Of a stretch of DNA of 64,000 nt, positions 20,901-32,853 are shown piece after piece (the first letter of the stretch is position 1; every line of letters starts with the position of its first letter). The notes under the pieces are model-generated. The model searched no databases, was not told where the DNA came from, and saw only the letters and a list, made by a program, of their open reading frames with translations. The translations under genes were made by a program, and so were the position numbers. Origin of the DNA: Lyophyllum atratum. Its lineage: Eukaryota > Basidiomycota > Agaricomycetes > Agaricales > Lyophyllaceae. The stretch spans positions 310,001 through 374,000 of the forward strand of contig JACGCN010000042.1 of assembly GCA_014905825.1 (NCBI GenBank), read 5' to 3'.

Positions 20901-23209
20901 GCCGCCCAAACACCGGCCTTACTTGTGTTTGCGTTTGCTGCCTCGGAAGTGGCGCCTGTGTCGGAGGAGGGAGCAGGGGAGGCGGCGAATCCGAATCCTC
21001 GCGGAATAAGTCCCAGCCTTGCGACGCTGCTTGATCCACACCACGCATCTCCACATCCCCATCCCCATTTGCACCATCTTCTTCTACTGCCACCCCAGCC
21101 CCGGCCTTGTCCATCCTCTCCCGCTTCGCCTCCTTCCCACTCCCATCCCGAGGAGGATACACGAGATCACCACCGCTCAGGGCCTCCTCGTCCTCCTCCA
21201 TCGCGTCCCCCCACGTTGCGACGAACCGCGCGAGTACCGCGTTTTCGTCTGCGATCTCTTCTTCCATCCATTCCCCTGCCTCTTGCCCTTCCCCTTCTCC
21301 CCCTCCTGCCTCTTCTTCTCGATCTCCCGCTCCTTCTACTGGCTCTTCTCCTTCCCCGTCCTCTTCTCCTTCCCCCGAAATACCTGGAACACCCAAAACC
21401 ACACTACCAACACTACTCAAACTCGAGCTCGAACCCCGTCTCTTCGCCGAGGAGTGGGATTGGGAGGGGACAGCAGACAGCGGGGACGAAGGCGAGGGCG
21501 TAGGGGCGGGCGCGGGCACGCGGCATCCCATGGATTCCGTCTTCACCATGCCCATGCCCAGACTCATACTCGGGGTCATGGACAAGGGGGTCTTCCCGGG
21601 ACCATTGTCCAAGTTGTCCTTGGATTTGGATCCGGAGAAGTCAAAGACAGAGCTGGACGTGGACCTAGCCCGTTCCAGTTCAAGCAACGACTGTTCGCGA
21701 AGCGACTCCTCGCGCTCGCGGATGACGTGGTCGTATAGCCCTGGGACGTCGGCGCGGAGGGAGCGGGTGGTGGGGCGTTTGCCGGGGAAGGAGAGGCGGT
21801 GGAGGCGGGCGGCGTTGGCTAGGCGTTTTTTCTCTTTCTCCTTTTCTTGCTCTTTAAATTTGGATTTGGATTTGGCTTGGGATGCTTCGTCGGCTTTGGA
21901 TTTGTCGGTTTGGGGCGCCTCGGGGGAAGCGGGTGCGTGGTCCATGTGCTTTTCGGGATTCTTTGGGGCATCGTTGGAGTTGGAATTGGAGTTGGGTTTG
22001 TCCTGGTGCTGCTCTTCTTCCCGCTCCTCCCTCTCCTTTTGCTCCCTCTCCTTGGCTTTGGCCACCTTCAACTCCGCCTCCAGCCTCCTCCTCTCCTTCT
22101 GCTTCTCCTCCCTCCTTCTGTATCTCTCCCGTTGCCATCCCTTCGAGTCGAGCTTTTTCTCTTGTTTCTCGGGTTTTTCGGTGGGACGCGGAGGGGGGAT
22201 CCAGTTGATGCGACCGTTGTGGTAGCCGAGGCCCTGGGTGATGGTGTCGAAGGAGAGGCCGGAGATGACTTCTTCCTTGGTGAGACGGAAGCCTTTGTGG
22301 CCTTTGAGTACGAAGCGCATCCAGTCTATGGAGGAAGGCGTGTTAGCGATGGATTAGAAAGGATGGGCATACATAAGTGAGATGGGGCGCATATATATCG
22401 TGGTGTGGGACGGAGGAGGACAGTCGAACGCAAGACGCACCATTCTTGAGAACATCTCGCTCATATTCCTCCTCCTCAAACTCGATCCAAAAGTCCCTCA
22501 AAAACTCAACCCTGCTGACCAACCATCGTCGATAATACCTCGCAAGCGCGCGGTCGAACATCGGGCACCTCCACATCCGATCCATCCCCGCCCTCTGCAT
22601 CTGCTCCCTCGCCTCCCTCAAAAACCTAGTGCACAACCTCGATACATGCAGAATATCAAACTTATACCCATCCCACTCCCCGTCCCTATCCGGACTCGTC
22701 ATCACAAGCCTCAGACTCTCCCACTGGAACTTCATCGCGAACATCAAGGGGAGCCTGTACCCCCTCGGCAGGATCGTCGTCACCCCTTCCTTACCTATGA
22801 TCTTGACCCACGGGTCGGTGGAGTGCCCGGGGCGCGGCGGGACGGAGAAGGCGTGCGCGCAGAGCTGGGCGATGAGCGCGTCTTCGGAGAGGTCAGAGGG
22901 CTCGATGAACTCGAGCTCGTCGGGGTGCTTCCATGGCTCGGACGGGTGGGGGAGGACGGGGGGCGCGGGGGGCGGGCGCGGGCGGATCGTGATCGTGACT
23001 CGGGAGGAGGGGCTGGGCATCCCGGGCTCGGTGGGCTCGACCTTCATCATTCGCGGCGGGACCGGGGGAGAGGCGGAGGCACTGGCAGAGGAGGGGGCGG
23101 CGGCGGGAGGGCGGGTAATGACGACTTCGGGCTTGGATTTGAACTTGCGCATGATGGGAGCGGTGCTGGTGTTGGTCCGCCGGGATCGCGGCGTCGCTGC
23201 GCGGGGCAT
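17948..23209 (-). CDS. Large charged, low-complexity protein with conserved N-terminal region, unknown function
   Basis: Three exons on the minus strand: 23209-22441, 22325-20220 and 20037-17948, together 1654 residues. The start is the ATG of MPRAATPRSRRTNTSTAP, preceded by ACGACG; the frame is open further upstream, so the start is not certain. Residues of about 110-330 look folded: PSDLSEDALIAQLCAHAF, a Trp/Arg-rich helix segment (RYYRRWLVSRVEFLRDFW), and, across the first junction, DWMRFVLKGHKGFRLTKEE. A long Lys/Glu/Arg coiled coil follows, then serine- and proline-rich stretches, a second coiled coil (REIRELMRETKEQKSERERE) and a basic C-terminus. No family was recognised. A nuclear or scaffolding role would fit the composition only loosely. 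Long frames on the plus strand here are by-products of its biased codons. Confidence 0.75.
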
Positions 23210-25533
23210 CGTCGTGCGCGGGCGGGGCGGGCGACGGGGTTTTGCGAACGGGGTGTGGAACTGGAAGACGGTGAGGGAGCGGTCCAGCCCGACTTGCTCG
23301 ATGCTGTTTTGCGCAAACCCAAGTGGGGGACAAACAAGTGTAAACGTCTGCCGTTTTTCTCTGACGTGACAACCAAGGACCTCCCCACACTCCCTCACGC
23401 GCATGGATGTCGGCTGATTAGCCCTTCCTGACAGTCGGACGTTGCGTAGCACGCCAATACAAGTATTTGGGTCGCAGGAGCCGGTCGATCTACTTTGTTA
23501 CGGTGGCTCATGTTTTTTCACCCCTTTAAAGTCTCATCGATATCAATACATATAACCTTCGAGCTCTTCGCCTCTCTATGCCCACCTTCCCATCTAGCTG
23601 GTCTTCTGTTCACTCATTAGCAGCGCGCCATACCCTTGTGACCTCCAATGACCAATCTGCTCATTCAACTCTTTGCCCACGGCCAGTAGCCAGGGTGCCT
23701 TTATCATCTTTGAGTATCTGCACAGACGATCTCCCCTCGTATCCCGTACATACCCTAGCGTCACGTAGCTGATAGCGATGCGGCTCGCGATATCCCATGT
23801 CCTCGTCGCGATCCGTGGCGTGACTCGTCTAACTCTGACTCTGGCTGATCAGCACCCGAAATTCGTCAACAAAGCTTGAACTGGATGTCAAGCTCTGCAT
23901 ACTACTTAACATATGTACAGCAAGTCTTTGTGCAACAACCTTTGGATGTGTCTTCACGGTAGAAGGACCTCCATGAACAAGAGAACGGGCGTCTTGAGCC
24001 AACAACGACGCGAGTGCAGGCCCGCCTGGCGCCTCTTCTTCCCTCACTCATGTCAGAATGTCCACACAAACCTCGCATCGTAAATTCATAACCTACTGCC
24101 CCTACGTGCGTCCGCGTTATTGTTGACACCTGTGAAATATAATCCGTCTCCCAATTTCCAGTACATTCCGGTCCAAGACGAAGCTAAAGAAACAATGTTT
24201 CAACCGTCCGCACTCACCTGCACCAGCCTCAAGCTCCTTAGCATGCCGGAGGTAGCCAGATACATTCAAAGCTGTGGTACGCAACATCTCTACCAACGTT
24301 TCTTTTCTAAACCCCTTTATGTACCCCGAAGGCATCTATAGGAGCAGCCAACACCTAACCGCGACGATAACCTCCTCGTCATCTGCACTGCGAATGTATA
24401 CTGTCCGGGCGTATGTATGTGCGCGAGGTCCAGTTTATTCGAGAGGAAGGAGATATATATGACGCAAGAGAGATTCGTGTTGACGCCCGTGGTTCTCGCC
24501 TCATGAGAGTGGGACGTCATATACATATCCGATGTCCAACCCGAAATGGATGTTGCAAACCTCTAGGGCGTATTCGAGCAAAGGTAAGGACAGAACTACG
24601 CAATTTGAATGGTCAAACAATACAAGTATCCGGGACAGAAGTATTTCTTTGTCCTATGACTTAACATTGACTGCTCATGAGTTGTCGGCCATGTCCTCCC
24701 AGGTTGGTATCTATTACGTAGCGAGGAACGAGCGGAGGATTAGATTCGGATGTCTTTGCGGGAGCGTCGGATGATGCCGAACTTTCCTCTCCTCCGCCCA
24801 CCTCGACGTCGTGGAGAATCGAGCTGTCCGTCGTCGAGAGCAGCCCCATCCGCACCTTTTACAGGCACCCACCGTTCCCTGGTCAACTCGGACATCCTTC
24901 AGCACAACAACAATTTGATGTGAGTGAAGTATCCTCGTCTCATTCCCTTCGCCGAGGGTACGAGTTGGGTTCCCACCCACCCTCGCAGCTCGTCTCGGCC
25001 ACTAGGGCTCGGGCCGGATCCCTTCCCTCATGTCGGGAAGTGCTTCGCGCTTTTGCCGACTTCGCATACTACTATGCAACCTACTCCATTGTTCTTAGTC
25101 TACATGATGCTAATGCTACGTGTTTCCCCCTTCTGGTTCTCCCTAAGTGAATAGACAAAGAGCATTGCTGTGGCTTTTCTGTATGAGGGGCAAAAGTAGA
25201 GCGGGTCGTGCGAACGTACTCCTCAACCATTAGTGGTGGGTGGAAATATGCAAACGGCGGTTGCTATGGTTCTAGTGTGGCGTCCTATTCAAATGATATA
25301 CGGTCGTCACCAACCATTCAAATCTGGCTGAAGGTCAGGATGACAATCCGATTCCATGACCTTCTGGTTCTTGGGACTCATACTCCTTCCGCTTACCTTC
25401 ATGTGAATGACGTTGGACCAAGTTCAGCGACTACATGTCTAGTGGTTTCTAGCTTCGATAAGGTTTGCATGCGAAGGTCCGGTACCTCTCTTAATAATAG
25501 CTCACCGCATCCCTGTTTTTGTCAATTGAATAG
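23210..25533. other. About 2.3 kb without a recognised gene
   Basis: Divergent promoter space between the long minus-strand gene and the membrane protein array. Scattered short frames, none with family features or consistent splicing. Confidence 0.45.
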
Positions 25534-25560
25534 CTTGTGCCTGGACCAGGGACCCTGCAG
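25534..25560 (+). promoter_or_regulatory. Shared upstream element of the membrane protein array, copy 1
   Basis: CTTGTGCCTGGACC, three bases, then GGACCCTGCA, ending about 90 bases before the ATG at 25651. The same element precedes the other two array genes at similar distance. It is much better conserved than the sequence around it. Confidence 0.65.
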
Positions 25561-25650
25561 CGTGCGCAACTTTATCTTCGACTTTTATACCTTCCCTACA
25601 ACCTCACCAAGTTCCCAGTTACCATTCCCATCGCCCCTCTTTACGGTGAC

Positions 25651-27015
25651 ATGCCTCTGGACACCGACACCTTCTTTTCGAGCTCAATTACAAGACATTC
25701 TCTTTCTCGTACGTCGTGCTTCTTCCTTCAGAATCGGACCAAGGAATCGGAACAACTCACGAGTAACCACAAAGTCTGCACCTGGACCTGGCTGGTGTGG
25801 GTGTACGTATCCCGCTTTCCCATCGAGTATGAATGGGTATGGAAGTAAGCCTTGGAATCTGTATCCATGCGTCTCGCAGCCCAGGCTAAAGTTCCACCAG
25901 ACCCATGGCTACGGAGCGGCGATTCTCACTCGTCCCAGCACTCTACATCTTCATCCGATATACGGGGCTGATCGCGCAGACGTGAGTCGGCCTATTGACG
26001 CATCTCAAACACTGAATACCCGATTGACGCATTGACAGCGTCAACTTGATTTGGACGGCATGGCTCATATCCAGCCCTTCCATCCATCCGAATACGTGTT
26101 TCTGGTGGTTCTGGTTCCAGTCCCTCGTGATTCAAGGTCTCTTCTCCGCTGTACAGTATGTCGTCATGCTGCGAGGTGCGTTTCCTTCCCATTCGGCCGG
26201 TGAAGCAATATTAAACCTAAATATCGCGGTTTCGCCAGTCGATGCGCTTTATCTAAGGAGGCTGCGCGTCCGCATCTTACTTTCGGTGTGCTGGCTCTTC
26301 GAGCGCGGGTTCTTGATGTACGTCGCGGTCGAAACTTTCCGTGCCATCCAGCTAGATACCACTTGCATGGCGGGACAACCGCCTGTCGGCGTCTCGCTCA
26401 GTTTGATGTAAGCTCTTTCGTGTTTATGCTCATACTCATGCTGGGGGTGTAACGTGTAACGTTGAAAATAGTGCCACGATACTCGCTGTGCAGCTCATCG
26501 TGTGGGGAATGACGTTAGCACGGCTGTATGCGGTGGGCGGGCCCAATAGTCCCTTGACTAGACAGCTTATTCGGGATGGGGCACTGGTTTGCGCGTCGAT
26601 TGTTGGTGAGCTCCGCTGGTCCGACGTATGGTCTCGGCTTTCATTTGACTTGTCAGCGTTCTACATCATTGTCGTTCCTTATAGGCTCTACGTCGACGTG
26701 CTCATACACAACATCTACGCGTGAGTGCTCTCCTCGTCTCCACGTTTGCATCGGGGTCTTACTTTCCCTAGGTTCATGATCTCTTTGCTTTCTAACATGG
26801 TCGGTCTCTTCACCCAAGCCGCAATCGCTATCAATATAGACTTGATCCTTCGTTAACAGGGATGTGGAGTTATTCTCAACCTGAGAAGCCTTCCTGAAGA
26901 CGGAGCGGAGAAGACATCGAAGAGTGGGGCAAACCAGACGTGGTGTCTTGATACTATTGAGGCTTCGGTTTGTAATGTCGGTGATGAGGACCGCTCATCT
27001 AGGATAGTAAGTTAG
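25651..27015 (+). CDS. DUF6533-like multi-pass membrane protein, array copy 1
   Basis: Nine exons, eight introns, roughly 297 residues, no defects seen. It starts MPLDTDTFFSSSITRHSLS. Exon 2 holds the family signature TWLVWVYVSRFPIEYEWVWK, matching the D-x-L-x-x-F/L-x-x-E-V-x-x-x-W pattern of DUF6533. Later exons give hydrophobic helices such as LVPALYIFIRYTGLI, QSLVIQGLFSAVQYVVML, RILLSVCWLFERGF and ILAVQLIVWGMTLARLYAV, for about seven passes. The conserved box SPLTRQLIRDGA lies before helix 6, and the tail begins GCGVILNLRSLP. DUF6533 proteins are abundant in mushroom genomes and of unknown function; a receptor-like seven-helix role is often supposed but unproven. Two further copies follow in the same orientation, with the same exon phases. 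Confidence 0.85.
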
Positions 27016-29110
27016 CTACAAGAAGCGTCCGAAGGATTTTTGAGGAACTGGTGTGGAAATACTGCTTTCCCGTTCTTGGACGGAATCGTTGACAATTTTT
27101 TGGGGTGTAGTCGCGTCCCGGGTTTAACGAGGACGGCACAATGAACTTGTGCACCGTCAAGGTAGATAAGTACCGGTCGACATTCAATGCTGTTGTAACC
27201 ACAGAAAGCCATAGGACAACTCATATCTGATGAAGGCTCAAGTCGCAATGCAAGCCACCTCGTATCTCTCCCTCTACTTAGATGCTATTCGATCGAGGTG
27301 CTATCCACCAAATAAGCAAAGCTCAGACGCGCAGTACTATAGCTTTGTATATTGGACATACCTATCGCTCACATTGATCCTGTAAACCATCTTCCAGTCG
27401 ACGTTGTATCAATGTCCTACACGAGCCCACCATCCTCACCCCTTTTACCTTAGGCGAAAGGAGTGCTCAACTTACGCGACATCCTGATCGCTGTATCAAA
27501 TCCTCCTTCTTTTCAGTGCGTGCGGTCTCTTCGAGATTCCCATCCCTTCGGAAGGCTCGACGATGAGGAGTGATAGCTGGATTCCGCTCTTGGCAAAAAC
27601 TTGAGTGACCAATGTGAGCCGGAAACAGCGGTTTTCGTGGTTCCTCGCGAGTGGGGGAGACAGACGAGAGGCTTGATGTGCTATGAAGGGGAAGAATAGG
27701 GATGATAAGTATCGATACGGCAGATATACATGGTCGACTTCAAACCCCAGAACGTTTTACTCGTGAGTCGTGACTGGTCTGTGCGTGGAAAGGATAAACA
27801 AACAACGCGTAAACAAATTGGAGGCGGGATCGGGACTCTACCGACGACGACTCGCAAGCCACAGCTATGTCGCAACCGTGACGCAGCCACTTATTGAGTC
27901 TCATTACTCCCTATTCATTCGAGAATCAGATGAAGGAAAGGAACATGAGATTCATATCACCAACTCTCGTTCGCTGGTGGTTAAAATTCTATAGGTACGT
28001 TTCAAGTAATACTTTATCTCTTCGCTTAAACGGCAGCCGCACTCGCTCAAACTCCACCATTCGGCGAAAATAAACTGAACAGGGCTCATGCAGTAGCCTC
28101 AAAGCTGCCAATTTGGAATCGACGATCCGGGTATGTATATGAAGGGTCGCGCTTATCAGTGCATTCAATTCTTGTTCAATCATTCTCACCAATAAGTAAG
28201 TTCAACGTCTCTACGCGACGTCTATACAAACATATTACTCATTACTACCTTCTCATTTCTATGACAGATCCCGCCGCCCGGCCATAAGTGAGGTGTTGCA
28301 GATCAGGGCAGGTCAAGTGGGCATGGATGAAATCTCGGCCAAAGTAATAAGTCTGACCAATCCAAGCCTGGGCTTGTCCTTTCTCAGCATCGTTATAATC
28401 TCGCTCCTAGCTGGGTACAGTGCAGTGGCGTCGGCCAGGGTGCGGTGGCAGGAGCATCTGACCTGCATTGTCGTATAGTTGGGCTCTGCTGAATGTCAGT
28501 TCGTGTTGCAACTATCAACGAACGAATAGCCTTCAGCGATGACTCATTGGCATGGTGCTGAGTTATGCCAGGATTTATGCCAAGGAAACGAACTGCGTAT
28601 CTTGCGGGGGTTGTTCAGGGCTGTCCGACACCGATAGCTCCGTGTGTTCGGATGCAGATTGCGATGTTGCCATGACACGTTGGGCACCAGTTTGGGAAAG
28701 AGATAGGCATTACTATCGGCGTCGATCGGACCTCAATCATATGCGGTTAACCATCCTTCTTTACCCTTTGACGGTCTTGGGTACGGACCTACGGTCTACC
28801 CCACAATATGATACCTACCTCAGAAGTCAACTGACTGGGTCTCAAGCTTCTGGCTCTCGGCGCTACTGATAAGTAGTCCTCATTCCTAATCGAAGTTCTC
28901 AAGCTCGAATTATCCCAAGCCAGTATCGAAGCGAAGGAAACTGCGCCTTCTTCGGACTTTTTAGCTTGAAGTAGCTTCCAGAAGCGTTCCACCCAGGATC
29001 TGCGCTCTTTCATGTTTGCTCCTTTCCAACCAATCTGCCACCGTGGCGAACATCCTCGCTATCCGGACGAGATATGGTCTTACCTCACAATGTTTTTTAA
29101 ACAAAATTAG
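27016..29110. other. Spacer between array copies 1 and 2
   Basis: About 2.1 kb. Frames at 28293-28478 and 28552-28869 have no family features. A segment at 27770-27820 recurs in the next spacer (30943-31000), a trace of the duplication that made the array. No gene is supported. Confidence 0.5.
27770..27820 (+). repeat. Duplicated intergenic segment, copy 1
   Basis: GTGACTGGTCTGTGCG, a variable gap, then AACGCGTAAACAAA. It matches 30943-31000 (GTGACTGGTTTGTGCG, then AATGCGTAAACAAA). One copy lies after array gene 1, the other after array gene 2. Confidence 0.55.
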
Positions 29111-29137
29111 TTGTGCCTGGACCCTTGGACCCTGCAG
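29111..29137 (+). promoter_or_regulatory. Shared upstream element, copy 2
   Basis: TTGTGCCTGGACCC, then GGACCCTGCAG, about 100 bases before the ATG at 29239. A TATATA-like stretch follows near 29144. See copy 1. Confidence 0.65.
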
Positions 29138-29238
29138 ATAAGTTTATATAGCCACGATCGCATTATCTTCGACCTCGAACACTTTTCAACCCTCCTGCTC
29201 CACCCGTGGCTTATCGTTCTGGCGCGGTGGAAACTGAC

Positions 29239-30576
29239 ATGCACTTGACTACCAGCGCTTTTTTTGGGAGTGTGATCACGCGGCATGTTCTCTCCAGTGA
29301 GTGTCGCTTTCCCTGCACAAACAGAGTGAAATGACTCATGAACGACTCCGCAGTCGTTGCTTGGGCATGGTTAGTTTGGAACTACATTCATCATCTCCCT
29401 GTTGAGTATGAAAAAGTTTGGAAGTGAGTACGTGAACCTTGTCTAGGTCATTTGGGCAAGCTGACGTTATCTTAGACCAGCGGTCACTGAGCGGAGGCCT
29501 TCGTTCGTCGCGGCCGTGTACATCTTTATCAGATACATTGGGCTTACTTCGCAGACGTACGCATACCACGGTTCCCTCTCTAATTCAATCATCAGTGATC
29601 AATCTACGTTTTCTAGCGCGAACTTGCTTTGGACTGCCTGGCTTCTCTCCAGCCTCTCGATAGATCCGTCTGCGTGTTTACGGTGGTTCTGGTTTCAATC
29701 TATTGTAATACAAGTCCTATTCTCGGCTGTGCAGTATGTTGTCATGTTACGAGGTGCGTTCTGCGTTCTCGAAGCCTGCTCCCAATATTTATTCAGCTAT
29801 TCCCCAGTCGACACGCTTTACTTCAAAGAGTGGCGGGTTCGCATTTTACTTCTCGTCTGCTGGCTTTTTGAGCGCGCTTTGCTGTTGCACGTTGCGCTTG
29901 AAACGTCGCGTGTGCTCAAATTGGACACAACATGCCTGAGTGGACAATCCCCGGTTCGCGCTTCGCTTGGCTTGATGTAAGCTATGACAGTTACCCTTCC
30001 AAATGACGTGATCCTAACCTTGAATTAGCTTCGCAATAGTAGCTATCCAACTCATCGTGTTGGGACTAACATTGGCAGGACTCTATGCCGTTGGGTGGTC
30101 CAAGAGTCCGTTGACGAGGCAGCTTATTCGTGACGGTGCAGTGATCTGCATCTCGATCATTGGTGAGCACATGTCATTCAAACTAACCCTTGCGTCCCTC
30201 ACCCAGAACCGCAGCGTTTTACACCATCATCGTCCCTTACAGGTTTTACGTTGATGTTCTCAGTCATAACATCTTTGCGTAAGTGCTCTTGGTCTCCGCA
30301 CATCTCGTCCGAAGTCTGACGCCGGCACTTTCTCCAGATTGATGATATCTTTGCTCTGTAACGTGGTCAGTCTCTCCACTCCATGACGGTATAGTCGTAT
30401 CTCCCGAATTAATCATCAAATAGGGATGTCGGATCATTCTCAACCTTCTAAGCCTTCCCGGCAATGAAGCGTCGAAACCGCCCCATACGGGGACAAGCAC
30501 ATGGTGTCTGGATACTCTGGAGGCTTCGGTCGTTGATATCATTGAGGAGGACTCGAAAGTCGCGAATGTGTTGTGA
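29239..30576 (+). CDS. DUF6533-like multi-pass membrane protein, array copy 2
   Basis: Nine exons in the same phases as copy 1, uninterrupted, ending KVANVL and TGA. The start is MHLTTSAFFGSVITRHVLS. The signature exon reads AWAWLVWNYIHHLPVEYEKVW; helices follow in FVAAVYIFIRYIGL, FQSIVIQVLFSAVQYVVML, RILLLVCWLFERALLLHVAL and VAIQLIVLGLTLAGLYAV, with SPLTRQLIRDGA conserved. The tail, from GCRIILNLLSLP, has the conserved STWCLDTLEAS. It is most similar to copy 1 in exons 3-6 and differs at the N-terminus and tail. All three being intact argues for retained function in each. Function unknown. Confidence 0.85.
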
Positions 30577-32718
30577 TACACGCCCCTTCAGTAATGCTGG
30601 CATTATACTTGAGTGGATCGAGTCGACGTGAAAAGGCAGGTGAGGGTTCAGAAAAAAGGAAAGTCAGTATCACGCAGCTGCAGGAAGTTGACCTTGTCGG
30701 AACAAGGGCCCGACCCTCAAACGTGTCGGTTCGTTCAAATATAAGCATTCACGGTTGGGGCAATTGCAGGAGGCTGGCCGCTGACCGCTGTAAGCAAATG
30801 AAGTAAATCAGTAAAACCGGAAGGCTAGGAAAAGTCATATGGTGCCAGCGCGGCGGGAGTACAGATATGTCAGTTACCAGTCAGGCCATGCTCCAGCAAC
30901 CGAAGCCCATGGCAATGGGCGGACAAGACGACATGTCGTCCTCGTGACTGGTTTGTGCGCAGCCGCCCACGACACGTAAACAATGCGTAAACAAACAAAT
31001 TTTGCAAGTTGAAGGAATCTTGGCCAATCTTCCATCAGGTCACATCTCGCGATGGAGTCCGAGTGGGAGCAACCCTTCCAATTCAGTCTTCATTCTGCCG
31101 ATCGTCTATTATGAGGTCTCCTCAAGAAATATGATCGTCTCACGTCCATTCTTCGCCATTCTGCTTCGTTCTGATGCTTGTCTCGTCCTTGGAAGTCGAA
31201 GACCCGCACTCGAGTACTTGAGTTCTGTGCCATCTGAAATAGGTAATGTCATCCTCGCATTAATAAGACATGACTTATTTTTTCTCATCGCAACCAGATC
31301 CTGAGCCCCTGAGCGCTTTTAGCGGACTTCTCATCTGTCATCTTCTGGGCTGGGGTCACTTGGTCAGCCCTGTGGTTCTGAGTTCCAGGCTTGCCCTGCA
31401 CGGTCGATGGTGGCCAGGGTCGGTGGGTGCTGTCAGCAAAGGTCGGCTGATTTTGATGCTCTATCATAGTCGATCAGTAACTCCTTAAAAGTCTGTTCGG
31501 CGATCCCCCGCCACACAGAAATGGGAGCTCTGACGACTATCTCGACGCGCCTGACTTACGTGTACGAAAGCGCATTGTAGTATTCAAGGCAGCATATCAA
31601 GCATACTCTCAATCGCGTCTTGAACATCCAGGACTGGAGCCAGCACAAACTCTTTAGAGCCAGAGGCAGACCATCCGTCACAGCAGATGGGACATTTGCG
31701 GTACGACGCCAGTAGTTTTCGGTGGTGTAAGCGAATAATGCTGACTGACTTCAAGAATTCGGCCCCTGATGTTTTCTACGCGTCCAGCTTTGAGGTATCC
31801 TCTCAATGAACGATTGGCGCCCGCGACGTGCTTCGTCTTTTCACTCACGAATGATGTATGTAAGGAACTTGGCAGTATTACAAGATGAGGATGTTTTCTT
31901 GTCTCCGCATGAACAGCGTCGTCCTGGCGTTGTCACCCCCTCTTCACTCGGCGTGTGCGCCTAGTGGCGGAGTTAGAGTTAAGGATCATAGTAGGGTCAA
32001 TGGGAAGGGATTACGCCACTCAATCATGGATAAGAAGTGAGTCACGCTTATTCGTTCTTAGTATGTTCGGTCGAACCGTGTCCCTAGTCAGGGTAACGCG
32101 GGGTGGCATCACCTGGTTCCAGCAGGGAGCGAAGAAAAACATTCCGACTACAGAGTTTGCACGTATTGCGAGGCCAAAAAAATAAGTGAGTAAGTCTCTG
32201 TTGTATCGTTGAATTTGCATGACCGACATTGTTCTCGCCAAGTTCTGGAATGGATGCGTGCAATCAGGGGGGGAACTAACTCACGCACGGGTGCAGAAGG
32301 CGTTGCTATGACCCACGTGGCCGGTATTCCGTCACCATGGGCGTGCTGATCTAGGATTGCACCGGGTTTGGGAAACCATGGGCCACGTCAATCAACATTC
32401 CGAGTCAGATGCCATTAACGGTCCCTCAGGTTCGGATTACTTGTCTAAATTATCTCCAAATCAACGCTCGCTAGTCAGAGGACTTGTTAGAGGCTCCTCA
32501 CCATCCCTATCGGAAATGTTCAAGTATCCAAAGTTGAACAGTCACGCTGGCTTTTCAGAGTCTTGTGAGCCTGGCGGCTAGCTTTGGACACTTGTTGGAA
32601 ACTTGCGAAAAGACGGTGATGTCGTCTGACAATTCGGTCCCACGATAGCGATCTTCGTTCGTCTCGATTGGTGGTGCAATTCCTTTACCTCATCCTCATG
32701 TTCCCAACAGATATTACT
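30577..32718. other. Spacer between array copies 2 and 3
   Basis: About 2.1 kb of non-coding sequence apart from the duplicated segment noted separately. Short frames (for example 31002-31304 and 32357-32581) show no family features. Confidence 0.5.
30943..31000 (+). repeat. Duplicated intergenic segment, copy 2
   Basis: Partner of 27770-27820. It sits 367 bases after array gene 2, while copy 1 sits 755 bases after array gene 1, so the spacers have since changed length. Confidence 0.55.
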
Positions 32719-32745
32719 TGTGTCTTGACCCTGTTGGACCCTGCA
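32719..32745 (+). promoter_or_regulatory. Shared upstream element, copy 3
   Basis: TTGTGTCTTGACCC, then GGACCCTGCA, about 110 bases before the ATG at 32854. See copy 1. Confidence 0.6.
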
Positions 32746-32853
32746 CCAACTTACAATCACTATATTGTCAAGAAGTCGAACTTCGCGATGCCAGAGTTTC
32801 CTCAACTTCGCCACTCTTTTGACTAAATTATCACTCCAAGCGCCACTCGTGAC

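Noticed and set aside
21107..22225. Long plus-strand open frames (372 and 239 codons) opposite the large charged protein gene
   Set aside because: They are antisense by-products of the Lys/Glu/Ser codon bias of the minus-strand gene: low-complexity Ser/Phe/Leu/Pro translations with no domains.
22382..23431. Plus-strand frames of 349 and 246 codons
   Set aside because: Antisense to the first exon of the same gene; Arg/Gly-rich translation without features, while the minus strand has splice sites and a coherent protein.
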